The position numbers and the translations under genes are program-made. A model generated the notes under the pieces. It was not told the origin of the DNA. It ran no database searches and was given only the letters and a program-made list of their open reading frames with translations. Positions 7,943-15,797 of a DNA stretch of 63,566 nt are shown one piece after another. Within the stretch, counting starts at the first letter, position 1. Each line of letters opens with the position of its first letter. The stretch is from Candidatus Methanomethylicota archaeon (GTDB taxonomy: Archaea; Thermoproteota; Methanomethylicia; Culexarchaeales; Culexarchaeaceae), in NCBI GenBank assembly GCA_020833005.1, contig JAJHRD010000003.1, positions 1-63,566 on the forward strand. Reading direction: 5' to 3'.

Positions 7943-9241
7943 TTAACGTCTAAATCTCCTAAAGGATATTTTAGCTGTCAAAACCTTCTCACTCTTAAAG
8001 AATTTTGATGCAATGTACAGTACCGCCATGGAGAAAATGGCCATATACACTATTCCAATAATTAGGAAACTGTAGTTTTCCAGTAAAGCAGCTCTTGGGG
8101 AAGCCAATGTATAAGTGTATGGTATGAGGTAGAGTGGAATCTGGAGAGATATTGGGAGAGAGTTAACGTCGGTGAACATGGATACCATCATTGGAACTAT
8201 CATTAGGAAGTATAGGTAACCAACAAGCGTCTGAGCACTCCTAACATCCTCAGCGAATACCGCTATCAATAATGCCAACACAAGAGATGAAACCATACTT
8301 AGAAACAACGTTAAACCTGTAAGTAGAAGTCCAATGGGAGTCATAGTCAAACCAATATCGCTGAGTGACAAGTTAATCGTTGGAAAACCAAAGGAGGTTA
8401 CAGAGGTATAATAGTATGTGTATGCAAACATGAAGGATATTGAACCTAAAACTGCAAGCATCACTGAACTCATAAGCTTAGCTAACAAAATTGTAAATCT
8501 ACTGACTGGAAGCGTCAATAGGGTTTCAAGCGTCTTATACTCCTTTTCCAAAGCTATGGAAGTGGATGCAAACTGCATGGCAGTAATGAAGATTATCATT
8601 ATGGTTATGGGGACAAATATTGATTGAGACATAACGACGCTAAAAACAATTTGAGGTGAAACGTTAATAACTTTACCCTTCACAACAGAATACTCAACCC
8701 TACTAATTGGTTTAAGAAAGACTTCTGGGTCAATATTTGGAGCCACCTCCCTTATACGTTCCCGAACAATTTCACTATTCAAAAATTCGATGATGCTTGA
8801 AGGCATACTGGAAGCGCCACTCTCAGAAATACTTAAACTCTTCATCACCGTATATAATTCCACAATGGCACGTCTACCAATAGAAACATTGTACCCAAAT
8901 CCTCTTGGAATAACCATTACTGTGGAGAAATCTTTACTCAAAGCCAAATCAATGGCCTTTGAAACACTTAAATTACCAATCACCATCACCCTCCCACCAG
9001 ATGAGGAGGTTAATGAACTAGTAACGATATTGGATAGTAGGCTATTATCATAATCCACTATGATCACATTTGGATTCAAAACAGCCTCTTTAGCTGAAGA
9101 CATAACGAAATTCATAACTCCACTCATAACACCCATCAATAATACTGGTGCAATTATCATACCAATAAGTATCTTTGGATCTCTAAGCATCTCCTTAACT
9201 TCCTTCTTCAAAATCACCATCAAAATGCTATGCAAACCCAA
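7943..9241 (-). CDS. ABC-2 type transporter permease (NatB-like)
   Basis: A 432-residue membrane protein. One hydrophobic helix lies near 26-48 (ILIGMIIAPVLLMGVMSGV), then a large extracytoplasmic region to about 215, and a cluster of five or six helices near 220-415. This arrangement is the ABC2_membrane_3 type found in NatB and YhaP-like exporters. The N-terminus KKEVKEMLRDPKILI is the typical cytoplasmic elbow. It overlaps the ATPase gene upstream by 14 nt, so the pair is translationally coupled and forms one exporter. The TTG at 9241 is the longest start; an ATG 21 nt inside is possible. The substrate is unknown (sodium, drugs or peptides in relatives). Confidence 0.88.
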   Translation of the reverse strand: MGLHSILMVILKKEVKEMLRDPKILIGMIIAPVLLMGVMSGVMNFVMSSAKEAVLNPNVIIVDYDNSLLSNIVTSSLTSSSGGRVMVIGNLSVSKAIDLALSKDFSTVMVIPRGFGYNVSIGRRAIVELYTVMKSLSISESGASSMPSSIIEFLNSEIVRERIREVAPNIDPEVFLKPISRVEYSVVKGKVINVSPQIVFSVVMSQSIFVPITIMIIFITAMQFASTSIALEKEYKTLETLLTLPVSRFTILLAKLMSSVMLAVLGSISFMFAYTYYYTSVTSFGFPTINLSLSDIGLTMTPIGLLLTGLTLFLSMVSSLVLALLIAVFAEDVRSAQTLVGYLYFLMIVPMMVSMFTDVNSLPISLQIPLYLIPYTYTLASPRAALLENYSFLIIGIVYMAIFSMAVLYIASKFFKSEKVLTAKISFRRFRR

Positions 9242-9959
9242 CCACCTTCGAGAAAACCTCCTCGAGATTATTTGCAGAAAACTTGTTTTTAAGCTCTGAT
9301 GGTGTTCCTTCCAAAATTATTCTACCTTCATGTATCAATGCAACCCTATCACATAAGTATTCAACTTCAAGCATGTTGTGACTTGATATTATCATGGTTA
9401 CATTATTCCTCTTAGCATAATCCTTAATCATCCTCCTAACATACTGTGAATGAATGACATCCAATCCAGCTGTAGGCTCATCTAGAATGGCAAGTTTTGG
9501 GTGAACCATCAAACTCCTAGCAACAAGGAGCCTTCTAAGCATACCCTTACTATAACTTCCAATTTTATCCTTCAACCTACCATTCAAACCACATATCAAC
9601 TCAGCTTCTTCAATAAGCGCCTTAACTTCAGCCTTATCCTTAACATAAAGTGAAGCCATAAACTCCAAATACTCATATCCAGTCAAATACTTATATGCAC
9701 CAGCCTCCTCAGGAAGATAACTTATGATCCTCCTAACCTTATCAGCATCACTAACAACATCCATCCCAAAAACCTTAACAACACCAGATGATGGGAGGAG
9801 TAGTGTTGCAATAATCCTGAGAGTTGTAGTCTTCCCAGCACCATTTGGACCTATCAAACCATAAATCTCACCAGAATTAACATTAAAGCTTACATCCTTC
9901 AATGCATGAAAGCTACCATAAAACTTATTTAAACGCTTAACCTCAACAGCCAAGCTCAA
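9228..9959 (-). CDS. ABC transporter ATP-binding protein
   Basis: A 243-residue ABC ATPase, partner of the permease that follows. Motifs in order are Walker A GLIGPNGAGKTT near 35-46, the Q-loop region ISYLPEEAGAYKYLTG near 78-93, the signature SYSKGMLRRLLVARSL near 137-152, Walker B LAILDEPTAGLD near 157-168 and the H-loop IISSHNMLEVEYLCD near 190-204. It belongs to the CcmA/NatA-like branch that drives ABC-2 permeases. The start is a TTG at 9957-9959. It is first in a two-gene operon. The N-terminal segment LNKFYGSFHALKDVSF carries the A-loop tyrosine. Confidence 0.93.
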   Translation of the reverse strand: MSLAVEVKRLNKFYGSFHALKDVSFNVNSGEIYGLIGPNGAGKTTTLRIIATLLLPSSGVVKVFGMDVVSDADKVRRIISYLPEEAGAYKYLTGYEYLEFMASLYVKDKAEVKALIEEAELICGLNGRLKDKIGSYSKGMLRRLLVARSLMVHPKLAILDEPTAGLDVIHSQYVRRMIKDYAKRNNVTMIISSHNMLEVEYLCDRVALIHEGRIILEGTPSELKNKFSANNLEEVFSKVVGFA

Positions 9960-10047
9960 AATTACACACCAAACTAATGTAAGAGGGTGCAGAAATAAGC
10001 ATTACGCAACTAAAAGGGTTAAATTAATATGCCAATAAATTATTGGG

Positions 10048-10698
10048 ATGATGATTATGGAGGAAGACTTGATACGCGACCTAAACGCCATAATAATGAA
10101 TAGTGAGGTAAAGGGGGTTGTGGAATCAAGGAAGAGGGAATTCATGGAAAACAGATTTGGAGATGAAAGGGTATGGCTTACTGAACTAACATACTGCATA
10201 CTCGTGGCAAACACCAGTGCAAAATCAGGGTTAAAATGCATTAAAGCATTAACGGAGAGTGGAAAGCTATTCGATGGCTCCATAAAGGATATTGAAGAAA
10301 TTTTGAAAATTAATGGATACAGATATCCGAGGAAGAGAGCTGAATACATAATTGAAGCCAGAGGGAGAATAAAGGAGATTAAAGAAGTTGTTGAAAGAAC
10401 AATGGATCCCAATGGGAGGAGAGATTGGCTTAGAAGGAATGTTAAAGGGTTGGGAATGAAGGAATCAAGCCACTTCCTAAGAAACATGGGATACTTCGAT
10501 TACGCAATAATAGATAGACATATACTTAAAATTCTTTCAAAATATGGAATAACAAAAATAGAGCAGAAGAAACTAACGGTCAAAAGATATTTAGAGCTTG
10601 AGAAGCTGATCAAGGAGCTTTCCATGAAATTAAATGTGGAACCAGGAATATTAGATTTATACTTATGGTACATGGATACTGGAGAAGTGTTGAAGTAA
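10048..10698 (+). CDS. ogg: Ogg2-type 8-oxoguanine DNA glycosylase/AP lyase
   Basis: Excises 8-oxoguanine from DNA and cleaves the abasic strand by beta-lyase chemistry. The 216-residue protein matches the compact Ogg2 family of archaea, lacking the extra N-terminal domain of eukaryotic Ogg1. The helix-hairpin-helix-GPD core is visible: VKGLGMKESSHFLRNMG near 132-148 with the Schiff-base lysine K138, and DYAIIDRHIL near 151-160 with the catalytic D156. The C-terminus LYLWYMDTGEVLK ends in a lysine, as in the Methanocaldococcus enzyme, where the terminal Lys contacts the 8-oxoG base. Several ATGs lie close together at 10048, 10051 and 10057. The gene stands alone; endonuclease III at 34924 is the other base-excision glycosylase here. 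Confidence 0.9.
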   Translation: MMIMEEDLIRDLNAIIMNSEVKGVVESRKREFMENRFGDERVWLTELTYCILVANTSAKSGLKCIKALTESGKLFDGSIKDIEEILKINGYRYPRKRAEYIIEARGRIKEIKEVVERTMDPNGRRDWLRRNVKGLGMKESSHFLRNMGYFDYAIIDRHILKILSKYGITKIEQKKLTVKRYLELEKLIKELSMKLNVEPGILDLYLWYMDTGEVLK

Positions 10699-10794
10699 CG
10701 CTATAAATAAGTGTTACGTAAACATTTTAAGTTTAACCACTGAATATAGTAGGATTGAATCAACCAACTTAAACAATTCTGAGAGGAATAAGTT

Positions 10795-11547
10795 ATGGCG
10801 AAATATTTAGGTAGATATGATGATTTAAAGCTAAGATTAATGGTAATTGAAAGGCTTAGATTATTGAAGGATAAGTATTCATACAAGCAACTATCAAATT
10901 TAACAGGAATACCGGAATCAGTTTTATGTAGATACGTTAAGGGGTCAGTGCTACCTGGAGGGGAAACAGCCCTCGAACTATGGAAAAAACTTGAAAGTGT
11001 GGAGAGTTTAAGCTCAATTATAAGGAGCAAAATAGAGTATACGCCAGATGGTCTACTAAACCTAACAAAAATAGTATATAATCCATACATAATAAAGCTG
11101 GCTTCACAATATGCTGTAATGAAATTCTCTTCAAAGAAGATTAAAAAGGTGATTACCGCAGCCATAAATGGGATACCACTAGCCACTGAGATAGCTGTAA
11201 ACATGGAAAAGGAGCTTATAGTTGCAAAGGATGCAAAGGAAGTTGGAATAAAGGAGTTTGTGGAAGCATCATATCATCCAGGGGGGTCTTCGGAAATGAA
11301 AACACTATACATACCGAAGGGGTGCATAAAGCATGGAGACGAAGTTTTAATAGTGGATGATCTAATAAGGACTGGAAGAACATTAAATGCAATAGTGAAG
11401 CTCGTTGAAAAGAATAAAGGTAGAGTAGAAGGGGTTTTCGCATTGGTGGTTGTGGGGGATAAATGGAAAGAGCATGTGAAAATCGATTGTCCAGTGGAAG
11501 CGGGTTTAAAGATAGAAGAGGAAGAATTGGCAAAAAGAAGAGGGTAA
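10795..11547 (+). CDS. HTH-phosphoribosyltransferase transcriptional regulator (GfcR/PurR-like)
   Basis: A 250-residue fusion of a helix-turn-helix and a type I phosphoribosyltransferase domain. Residues 18-60 read as an HTH with YSYKQLSNLTGIPESVLCRY, where the recognition helix falls around 41-50. The PRT domain follows from about 85, with the PRPP-binding motif VLIVDDLIRTGRTLNAIV near 180-197 and the flexible-loop region before it (KEFVEASYHPGGSSEM). Haloarchaeal GfcR and bacterial PurR have the same architecture and act as PRPP- or nucleotide-responsive regulators rather than enzymes. I infer a regulatory role, possibly over the purine island at 40812-51180 or central metabolism. TATA-like boxes lie 60-90 nt upstream. 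It is monocistronic and faces the M48 gene. Confidence 0.82.
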   Translation: MAKYLGRYDDLKLRLMVIERLRLLKDKYSYKQLSNLTGIPESVLCRYVKGSVLPGGETALELWKKLESVESLSSIIRSKIEYTPDGLLNLTKIVYNPYIIKLASQYAVMKFSSKKIKKVITAAINGIPLATEIAVNMEKELIVAKDAKEVGIKEFVEASYHPGGSSEMKTLYIPKGCIKHGDEVLIVDDLIRTGRTLNAIVKLVEKNKGRVEGVFALVVVGDKWKEHVKIDCPVEAGLKIEEEELAKRRG

Positions 11548-11551
11548 TTTG

Positions 11552-12943
11552 TTAGAAGCTGGATATAAAACCACTAACACAATCCTTAATAGACTGTATT
11601 AATGGATGCTTAAACTTTAAGTTCTCCCCAAGAGAACCAAGCCTCAAAATCCTAAAGTAGACTGGGGGATGCGGATTCCATCTCAACCAGCTCCTAAGCC
11701 TATAAGCCTTATAACGCTCAGTAAAAGCGGAGGGGAAAGCTATCTTAATCAATGCATTCACAAGATGATCACCTGAACCAAGTAGCATATATGAATCTAA
11801 ATCAGCTCTAGCCTCAAAGAATTTAGCTATAAAGAATAGCATGGTTAAGGCGAATAGGAAGTATAGTAAATCCAATGGGAAGATGACTATGGAAAGTAGT
11901 ATGTAGACTCTAGATACATACTCCAAATTGCTCAATACAAATAATGCCAATGGATCTCTACGTATACAATGACTCAACTCATGCCCTAAAACAGCTTCAA
12001 TTTCATCATCATTCAACCTGTAAAGCAACCCAGAAGTTATTATGAACAATGCATTACTAACACTGGGACCTGAAACACCAGCATTAGCAATTATGGTATT
12101 TGATAACACAATTTTTGGGGGTTTAATATTGAGTTTACCACAAACATCCACAACCAACTTATATAGTGATACATGCTTAACCCTAATATTTTCCACAGGG
12201 CAATCAAGGTTGAAGCTTTTCAAAACATTTGAAACAATTTCAGGTGTAGGAGTAACCCCCCTCCCAAAAGTTTCACGATATATTTGCTCCTTAACCTTTA
12301 TAACTTCATTCCACCTCTTAGAAGTTATTTCACGGAAAACATTTAGAGGATAATGGCAACTTACAATGTAAATTTCCCCATGAGCTTCATCGATAGGCCA
12401 ATCACCCAAACTTGAAAGTATCTTTGGGGATAATAGGAACAAGATCAGTTGGAATGAAACTATACCCAGTGGGGCATAATATCCCATTAATAGGAAGAAG
12501 AAGACTCCAACTAAGAGGGATATTGCAAACATCATAGCCAAACTACCAGTGAAAATTCCATACAAAATCCTCTTAAATGGGCTCATCAACTTAATTGGCA
12601 CAACAGGTAAACCTGGAACGAAAACTAAAATTAAATTTCCCTCCCTAACCATGGAGTAAAACTCATTGGTGAAGTAATTTAAGTTTAAAGCAATGTTTAA
12701 AATATATTCGTATGGTAGTGAAGGATCGTAGGATAATGTGAGTTCTGGATTGAAATCTCCAATTAAGGTTGCTTCAACAATAGATTCACCATACTTAATG
12801 CTGAATAGAAGCTTATTACCATCAATGCTAATGGAATTTAAAGTGTACTTATACCACTCCCTCACCCTACCCTCAATGAAAGATAAGTACTCTGAAATCT
12901 TACCCAATGGAATCTCAAATCCAATTTCAAACCTCTTAATCAA
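11552..12943 (-). CDS. M48 family membrane metalloprotease (HtpX-like)
   Basis: A 463-residue integral membrane zinc protease. The catalytic motif is in LGHELSHCIRRDPLAL near 314-329 (HELSH, with the glutamate as general base), and the third zinc ligand is the glutamate in FFEARADLDSYML near 373-385. Hydrophobic helices occur near 130-170 (FTGSLAMMFAISLLVGVFFF) and 340-370, flanking the active site as in HtpX and Ste24-type enzymes. The N-terminal 120 residues form a separate soluble domain with no recognised family. The role is likely quality control of membrane proteins. The start is a TTG at 12943. It converges on the HTH-PRT gene with a 4-nt gap. Confidence 0.85.
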   Translation of the reverse strand: MIKRFEIGFEIPLGKISEYLSFIEGRVREWYKYTLNSISIDGNKLLFSIKYGESIVEATLIGDFNPELTLSYDPSLPYEYILNIALNLNYFTNEFYSMVREGNLILVFVPGLPVVPIKLMSPFKRILYGIFTGSLAMMFAISLLVGVFFFLLMGYYAPLGIVSFQLILFLLSPKILSSLGDWPIDEAHGEIYIVSCHYPLNVFREITSKRWNEVIKVKEQIYRETFGRGVTPTPEIVSNVLKSFNLDCPVENIRVKHVSLYKLVVDVCGKLNIKPPKIVLSNTIIANAGVSGPSVSNALFIITSGLLYRLNDDEIEAVLGHELSHCIRRDPLALFVLSNLEYVSRVYILLSIVIFPLDLLYFLFALTMLFFIAKFFEARADLDSYMLLGSGDHLVNALIKIAFPSAFTERYKAYRLRSWLRWNPHPPVYFRILRLGSLGENLKFKHPLIQSIKDCVSGFISSF

Positions 12944-12978
12944 AGCATGTCCAAAAACAAAGTATTCAGCAATGGAAA

Positions 12979-12990
12979 TAAATATTTAAT
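12979..12990 (+). promoter_or_regulatory. TATA-like box of the pxpA-birA-moeA operon
   Basis: A TAAATATTTAAT element lies about 38 nt before the pxpA ATG. It is followed by a strong Shine-Dalgarno, GGAGGTTG, at 13013-13020. This is the only good promoter candidate before the five-gene run. Confidence 0.4.
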
Positions 12991-13022
12991 CCACAAGAGA
13001 TAAATGGGTTCTGGAGGTTGAA

Positions 13023-13802
13023 ATGAAGTTTAAAGTGGATTTAAATTGTGATTTGGGGGAGAGTTTTGGGAGATACAAGTTAGGATCCGATGAAGAAATA
13101 ATGCCATACATAACATCAGCAAACATAGCATGTGGATTCCATGCTGGAGATCCAAACATTATGAGGAAAACTGTTAAGATGGCATTAAAGTATAATGTGG
13201 AGGTAGGCGCCCATCCAGGATTACCAGACCTAATGGGATTTGGAAGAAGATGGATTGAAGTGGAAGTGGAGGACGTGGTAAACTACATGCTATACCAAAT
13301 GGGTGCATTGGAAGCATTTGCAAAGGCAGAAAATGCAAAGATAATCCATGTAAAAGCTCATGGAGCACTATACAATAAAGCTGCAGTGGACGAATCAATA
13401 GCAGAAGCAATAGCTGAAGCCATAGAGAGATATAATCCAGAACTAATATTGGTTGGACTTGCAAAATCCAAAATGATTGAAGTGGCAAGGAAACATAAAT
13501 TGAAGTATGCCATTGAAGCATTCGCTGATAGAGCATATATGGATGATGGATCACTAGCCCCAAGAAGCGTGAAAGGGTCTGTTATAACGGATATCAATGA
13601 AATAATTGAAAGAGCCATAAATATGATCAAATATGGAAAGGTTAAAACAATAACTGGAAAGGAATTTGAAATAGGGGAGATAACGACAATATGCATACAT
13701 GGAGACACACCAGGAGCTGTCAAAATAGCATCAAACTTAAAGGAGAAGCTTCTAGAGAACAACATTGAAGTAACCAAGATGATAAACATAGTACAGAAAT
13801 GA
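13023..13802 (+). CDS. pxpA: 5-oxoprolinase subunit A (LamB/YcsF family)
   Basis: PxpA works with PxpB and PxpC to hydrolyse 5-oxoproline to glutamate using ATP. The 259-residue sequence is diagnostic: MKFKVDLNCDLGESFGRYKL at the start, ITSANIACGFHAGDP near 30-44, GAHPGLPDLMGFGRR near 62-76, VKAHGALYNKAA near 110-121, AFADRAYMDDGSLAPRS near 163-179 and CIHGDTPGAV near 225-234. No pxpB or pxpC gene is adjacent. Instead the next gene is biotin protein ligase, overlapping by 4 nt (ATGA). The subunit may act with distant partners, or LamB/YcsF may have another role here. First gene of the 13023-18435 run, with strong ribosome-binding site GGAGG. Confidence 0.9.
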   Translation: MKFKVDLNCDLGESFGRYKLGSDEEIMPYITSANIACGFHAGDPNIMRKTVKMALKYNVEVGAHPGLPDLMGFGRRWIEVEVEDVVNYMLYQMGALEAFAKAENAKIIHVKAHGALYNKAAVDESIAEAIAEAIERYNPELILVGLAKSKMIEVARKHKLKYAIEAFADRAYMDDGSLAPRSVKGSVITDINEIIERAINMIKYGKVKTITGKEFEIGEITTICIHGDTPGAVKIASNLKEKLLENNIEVTKMINIVQK

Positions 13803-14509
13803 AGATAATAGTGCTAGATGAAGTTGATTCCACACAAAATATAGCTAGAAAATTGCTTGAAGAAGAATTTGGGGATTTCATAGTAGTAGCTAAAAGGCAA
13901 ACTGCAGGATACGGTAGAAAGGGGAGTGTATGGATATCACCTGAAGATGGATTATGGTTTACAATGGTCATAAGAAATGTGAAAACAAACCTCTCCACAC
14001 TCCCAATGATAATAGCAGTTTCAACAGCAAAAGCCATAGAGAAACATGCTAAAATAAACATCAAACTCAAATGGCCCAACGACCTATACATTGGGGGGAA
14101 GAAGGTTGGTGGAATACTATGCGAAACAATATTGTCTGGAGAGGAGGTAAAGGCAGTATTAGTGGGGATAGGGTTAAATGTAAACATAAATGAGATCCCT
14201 GAAGAGATTAAAGGTAAAGCCACATCAATAAAGATAGAGACGGGGAAAGAACATAATTTAATGGAACTACTTAAAGTGATTGTAGAAGAAGTTTATGAAG
14301 ATTTGAAGAAGCCAATTAATGAAATAATGGAGGAATGGCTTAAAAGAGATATATTGGTGGGGAGGAATGTTGAATTGAAGGTTAATGGTGGGAGGATGAA
14401 GGCTTATGTATCAAAAATAAATGAGGATGGTTCAATAACAATAAGGCATGATTCATTGGAAGCTAAAATATATTATTGGCAGATTGATGGAATAGAAATA
14501 TTAAATTAA
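13799..14509 (+). CDS. birA: Biotin--protein ligase (BirA catalytic type, no HTH)
   Basis: Activates biotin to biotinyl-AMP and attaches it to the lysine of a carboxylase carrier protein. The 236-residue protein starts directly with the catalytic domain (VLDEVDSTQNIARKLLEEE), so the DNA-binding domain of E. coli BirA is absent and it is presumably not a repressor. Visible motifs are QTAGYGRKGSVW near 36-47 (the biotinyl-AMP loop, equivalent to GRGRRG), LKWPNDLYIGGKKVGGILCE near 88-107 and VGIGLNVNIN near 120-129. A C-terminal SH3-like domain ends it (GRNVELKVNGGRMKAYVS). It overlaps pxpA by 4 nt. No biotin carrier gene is in the window. Confidence 0.93.
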   Translation: MKIIVLDEVDSTQNIARKLLEEEFGDFIVVAKRQTAGYGRKGSVWISPEDGLWFTMVIRNVKTNLSTLPMIIAVSTAKAIEKHAKINIKLKWPNDLYIGGKKVGGILCETILSGEEVKAVLVGIGLNVNINEIPEEIKGKATSIKIETGKEHNLMELLKVIVEEVYEDLKKPINEIMEEWLKRDILVGRNVELKVNGGRMKAYVSKINEDGSITIRHDSLEAKIYYWQIDGIEILN

Positions 14510-14540
14510 AATCGTGATATTAGAGGGGAAGGATTAAATT

Positions 14541-15797
14541 ATGAATATACCCACCGGCTTTAAAACATTAACGAAGGTTGATGAAGCATTAAAGTTGATA
14601 GATGAAAGAGTAACCCATAAAGTGGAGGGTTATGAAGAAGTTGAAATTTCAGAGGCTATGAATAGGATATGCTATGAAGATGTAATATCACCAGTAAATG
14701 TACCACCATTCAATAGAGCTGCAATGGATGGATATGCTGTGAAAGCTGAAGACACAACATCAGCTTCAATAAAGAATCCCATAATCCTAAAAGTTATTGG
14801 ATGCATAGATGTTGGTGGAGCTGCGGAAATCGAGCTGAAACCTGGATGCGCCATAGAAATATCCACAGGAGCCCCCATGCCGAAGGGTGCAGATGCAGTC
14901 ATCCCATATGAGGAAACTAGGAGAATCAATGAATACATCGAAGTATATTCACAGGTGCATCCATGGAAGAACGTATCATTAATGGGGGAAGACATAAAGA
15001 TTGGAGACATTATATTGAGGAGGGGGACGATAATAAGGCCATGGGATATTGCAGTATTAGCATCAGTAAACATTTTGAAAGTTAAAGTTTTAAGGAAGCC
15101 AGTAGTGGGTGTACTTTCAACAGGATCTGAGGTTATAGAACCTGGTGAGAGTATTGAGGAGGGTAAAATATGGAATAGCACCAAGACTATGCTTAAAGCA
15201 CTAATACTGGAAGATTATGGGATACCATTAGATCTCGGCGTGGTGGAAGATGATGAAAACAAGATATGTGAAAAGATCATGAATGCACTACCTAAATGCG
15301 ACGTTATAATAACCACTGGAGGGACATCCATAGGTAGAAGTGATAAGACAGTAAATGCAGTGAAAAGGGTTGGTGGGGAAATAATATTCCATGGAGTATC
15401 CATGAGACCTGGAAAACCCACTGCCATGGCAATAGTTAAAGGGAAACCAATAGTTATGTTATCAGGATTCCCAGTAGCGGCATTAACGGGATATCAAAAC
15501 TTCGTTAGAAGAGTTTTGGAAAAGATATGCGGTATAAAGTTCCCACCACAACCAAGAATTAAAGCTAAAATTGATAGGAGAATTGCCTCCCAACTTGGGT
15601 CTAGAGAATATTTGAGGGTTAAGGTTTTGAGGAGGGGGGATGAATATATAGCAATACCACTAAGACTTACAGGTTCAGGTTTACTATCATCAATAACACA
15701 AGCCAATGGAATCGTGGTTATACCAGAAAATGTGGAGGGGTATGAAGAGGGGGATATTGTGGAAATAACCTTGTTAAGGGGGGTTGATGAATATTAG
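14541..15797 (+). CDS. moeA: Molybdopterin molybdenumtransferase MoeA (first copy)
   Basis: Inserts molybdate or tungstate into adenylated molybdopterin, the last step of cofactor synthesis. The 418-residue protein has the four MoeA domains: VPPFNRAAMDGYAVKAED near 54-71, STGAPMPKGADAVIPYEE near 108-125, GVLSTGSEVIEPGE near 189-202, and the MPT-binding ITTGGTSIGRSDKTVNAV with MRPGKPTAMA and LSGFPVAALTGYQNFV near 256-330. The C-terminal domain IV begins about 345. It starts 31 nt after birA and overlaps the second moeA by about 11 nt. Archaea often carry two MoeA proteins, one possibly specialised for tungsten. Confidence 0.95.
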   Translation: MNIPTGFKTLTKVDEALKLIDERVTHKVEGYEEVEISEAMNRICYEDVISPVNVPPFNRAAMDGYAVKAEDTTSASIKNPIILKVIGCIDVGGAAEIELKPGCAIEISTGAPMPKGADAVIPYEETRRINEYIEVYSQVHPWKNVSLMGEDIKIGDIILRRGTIIRPWDIAVLASVNILKVKVLRKPVVGVLSTGSEVIEPGESIEEGKIWNSTKTMLKALILEDYGIPLDLGVVEDDENKICEKIMNALPKCDVIITTGGTSIGRSDKTVNAVKRVGGEIIFHGVSMRPGKPTAMAIVKGKPIVMLSGFPVAALTGYQNFVRRVLEKICGIKFPPQPRIKAKIDRRIASQLGSREYLRVKVLRRGDEYIAIPLRLTGSGLLSSITQANGIVVIPENVEGYEEGDIVEITLLRGVDEY

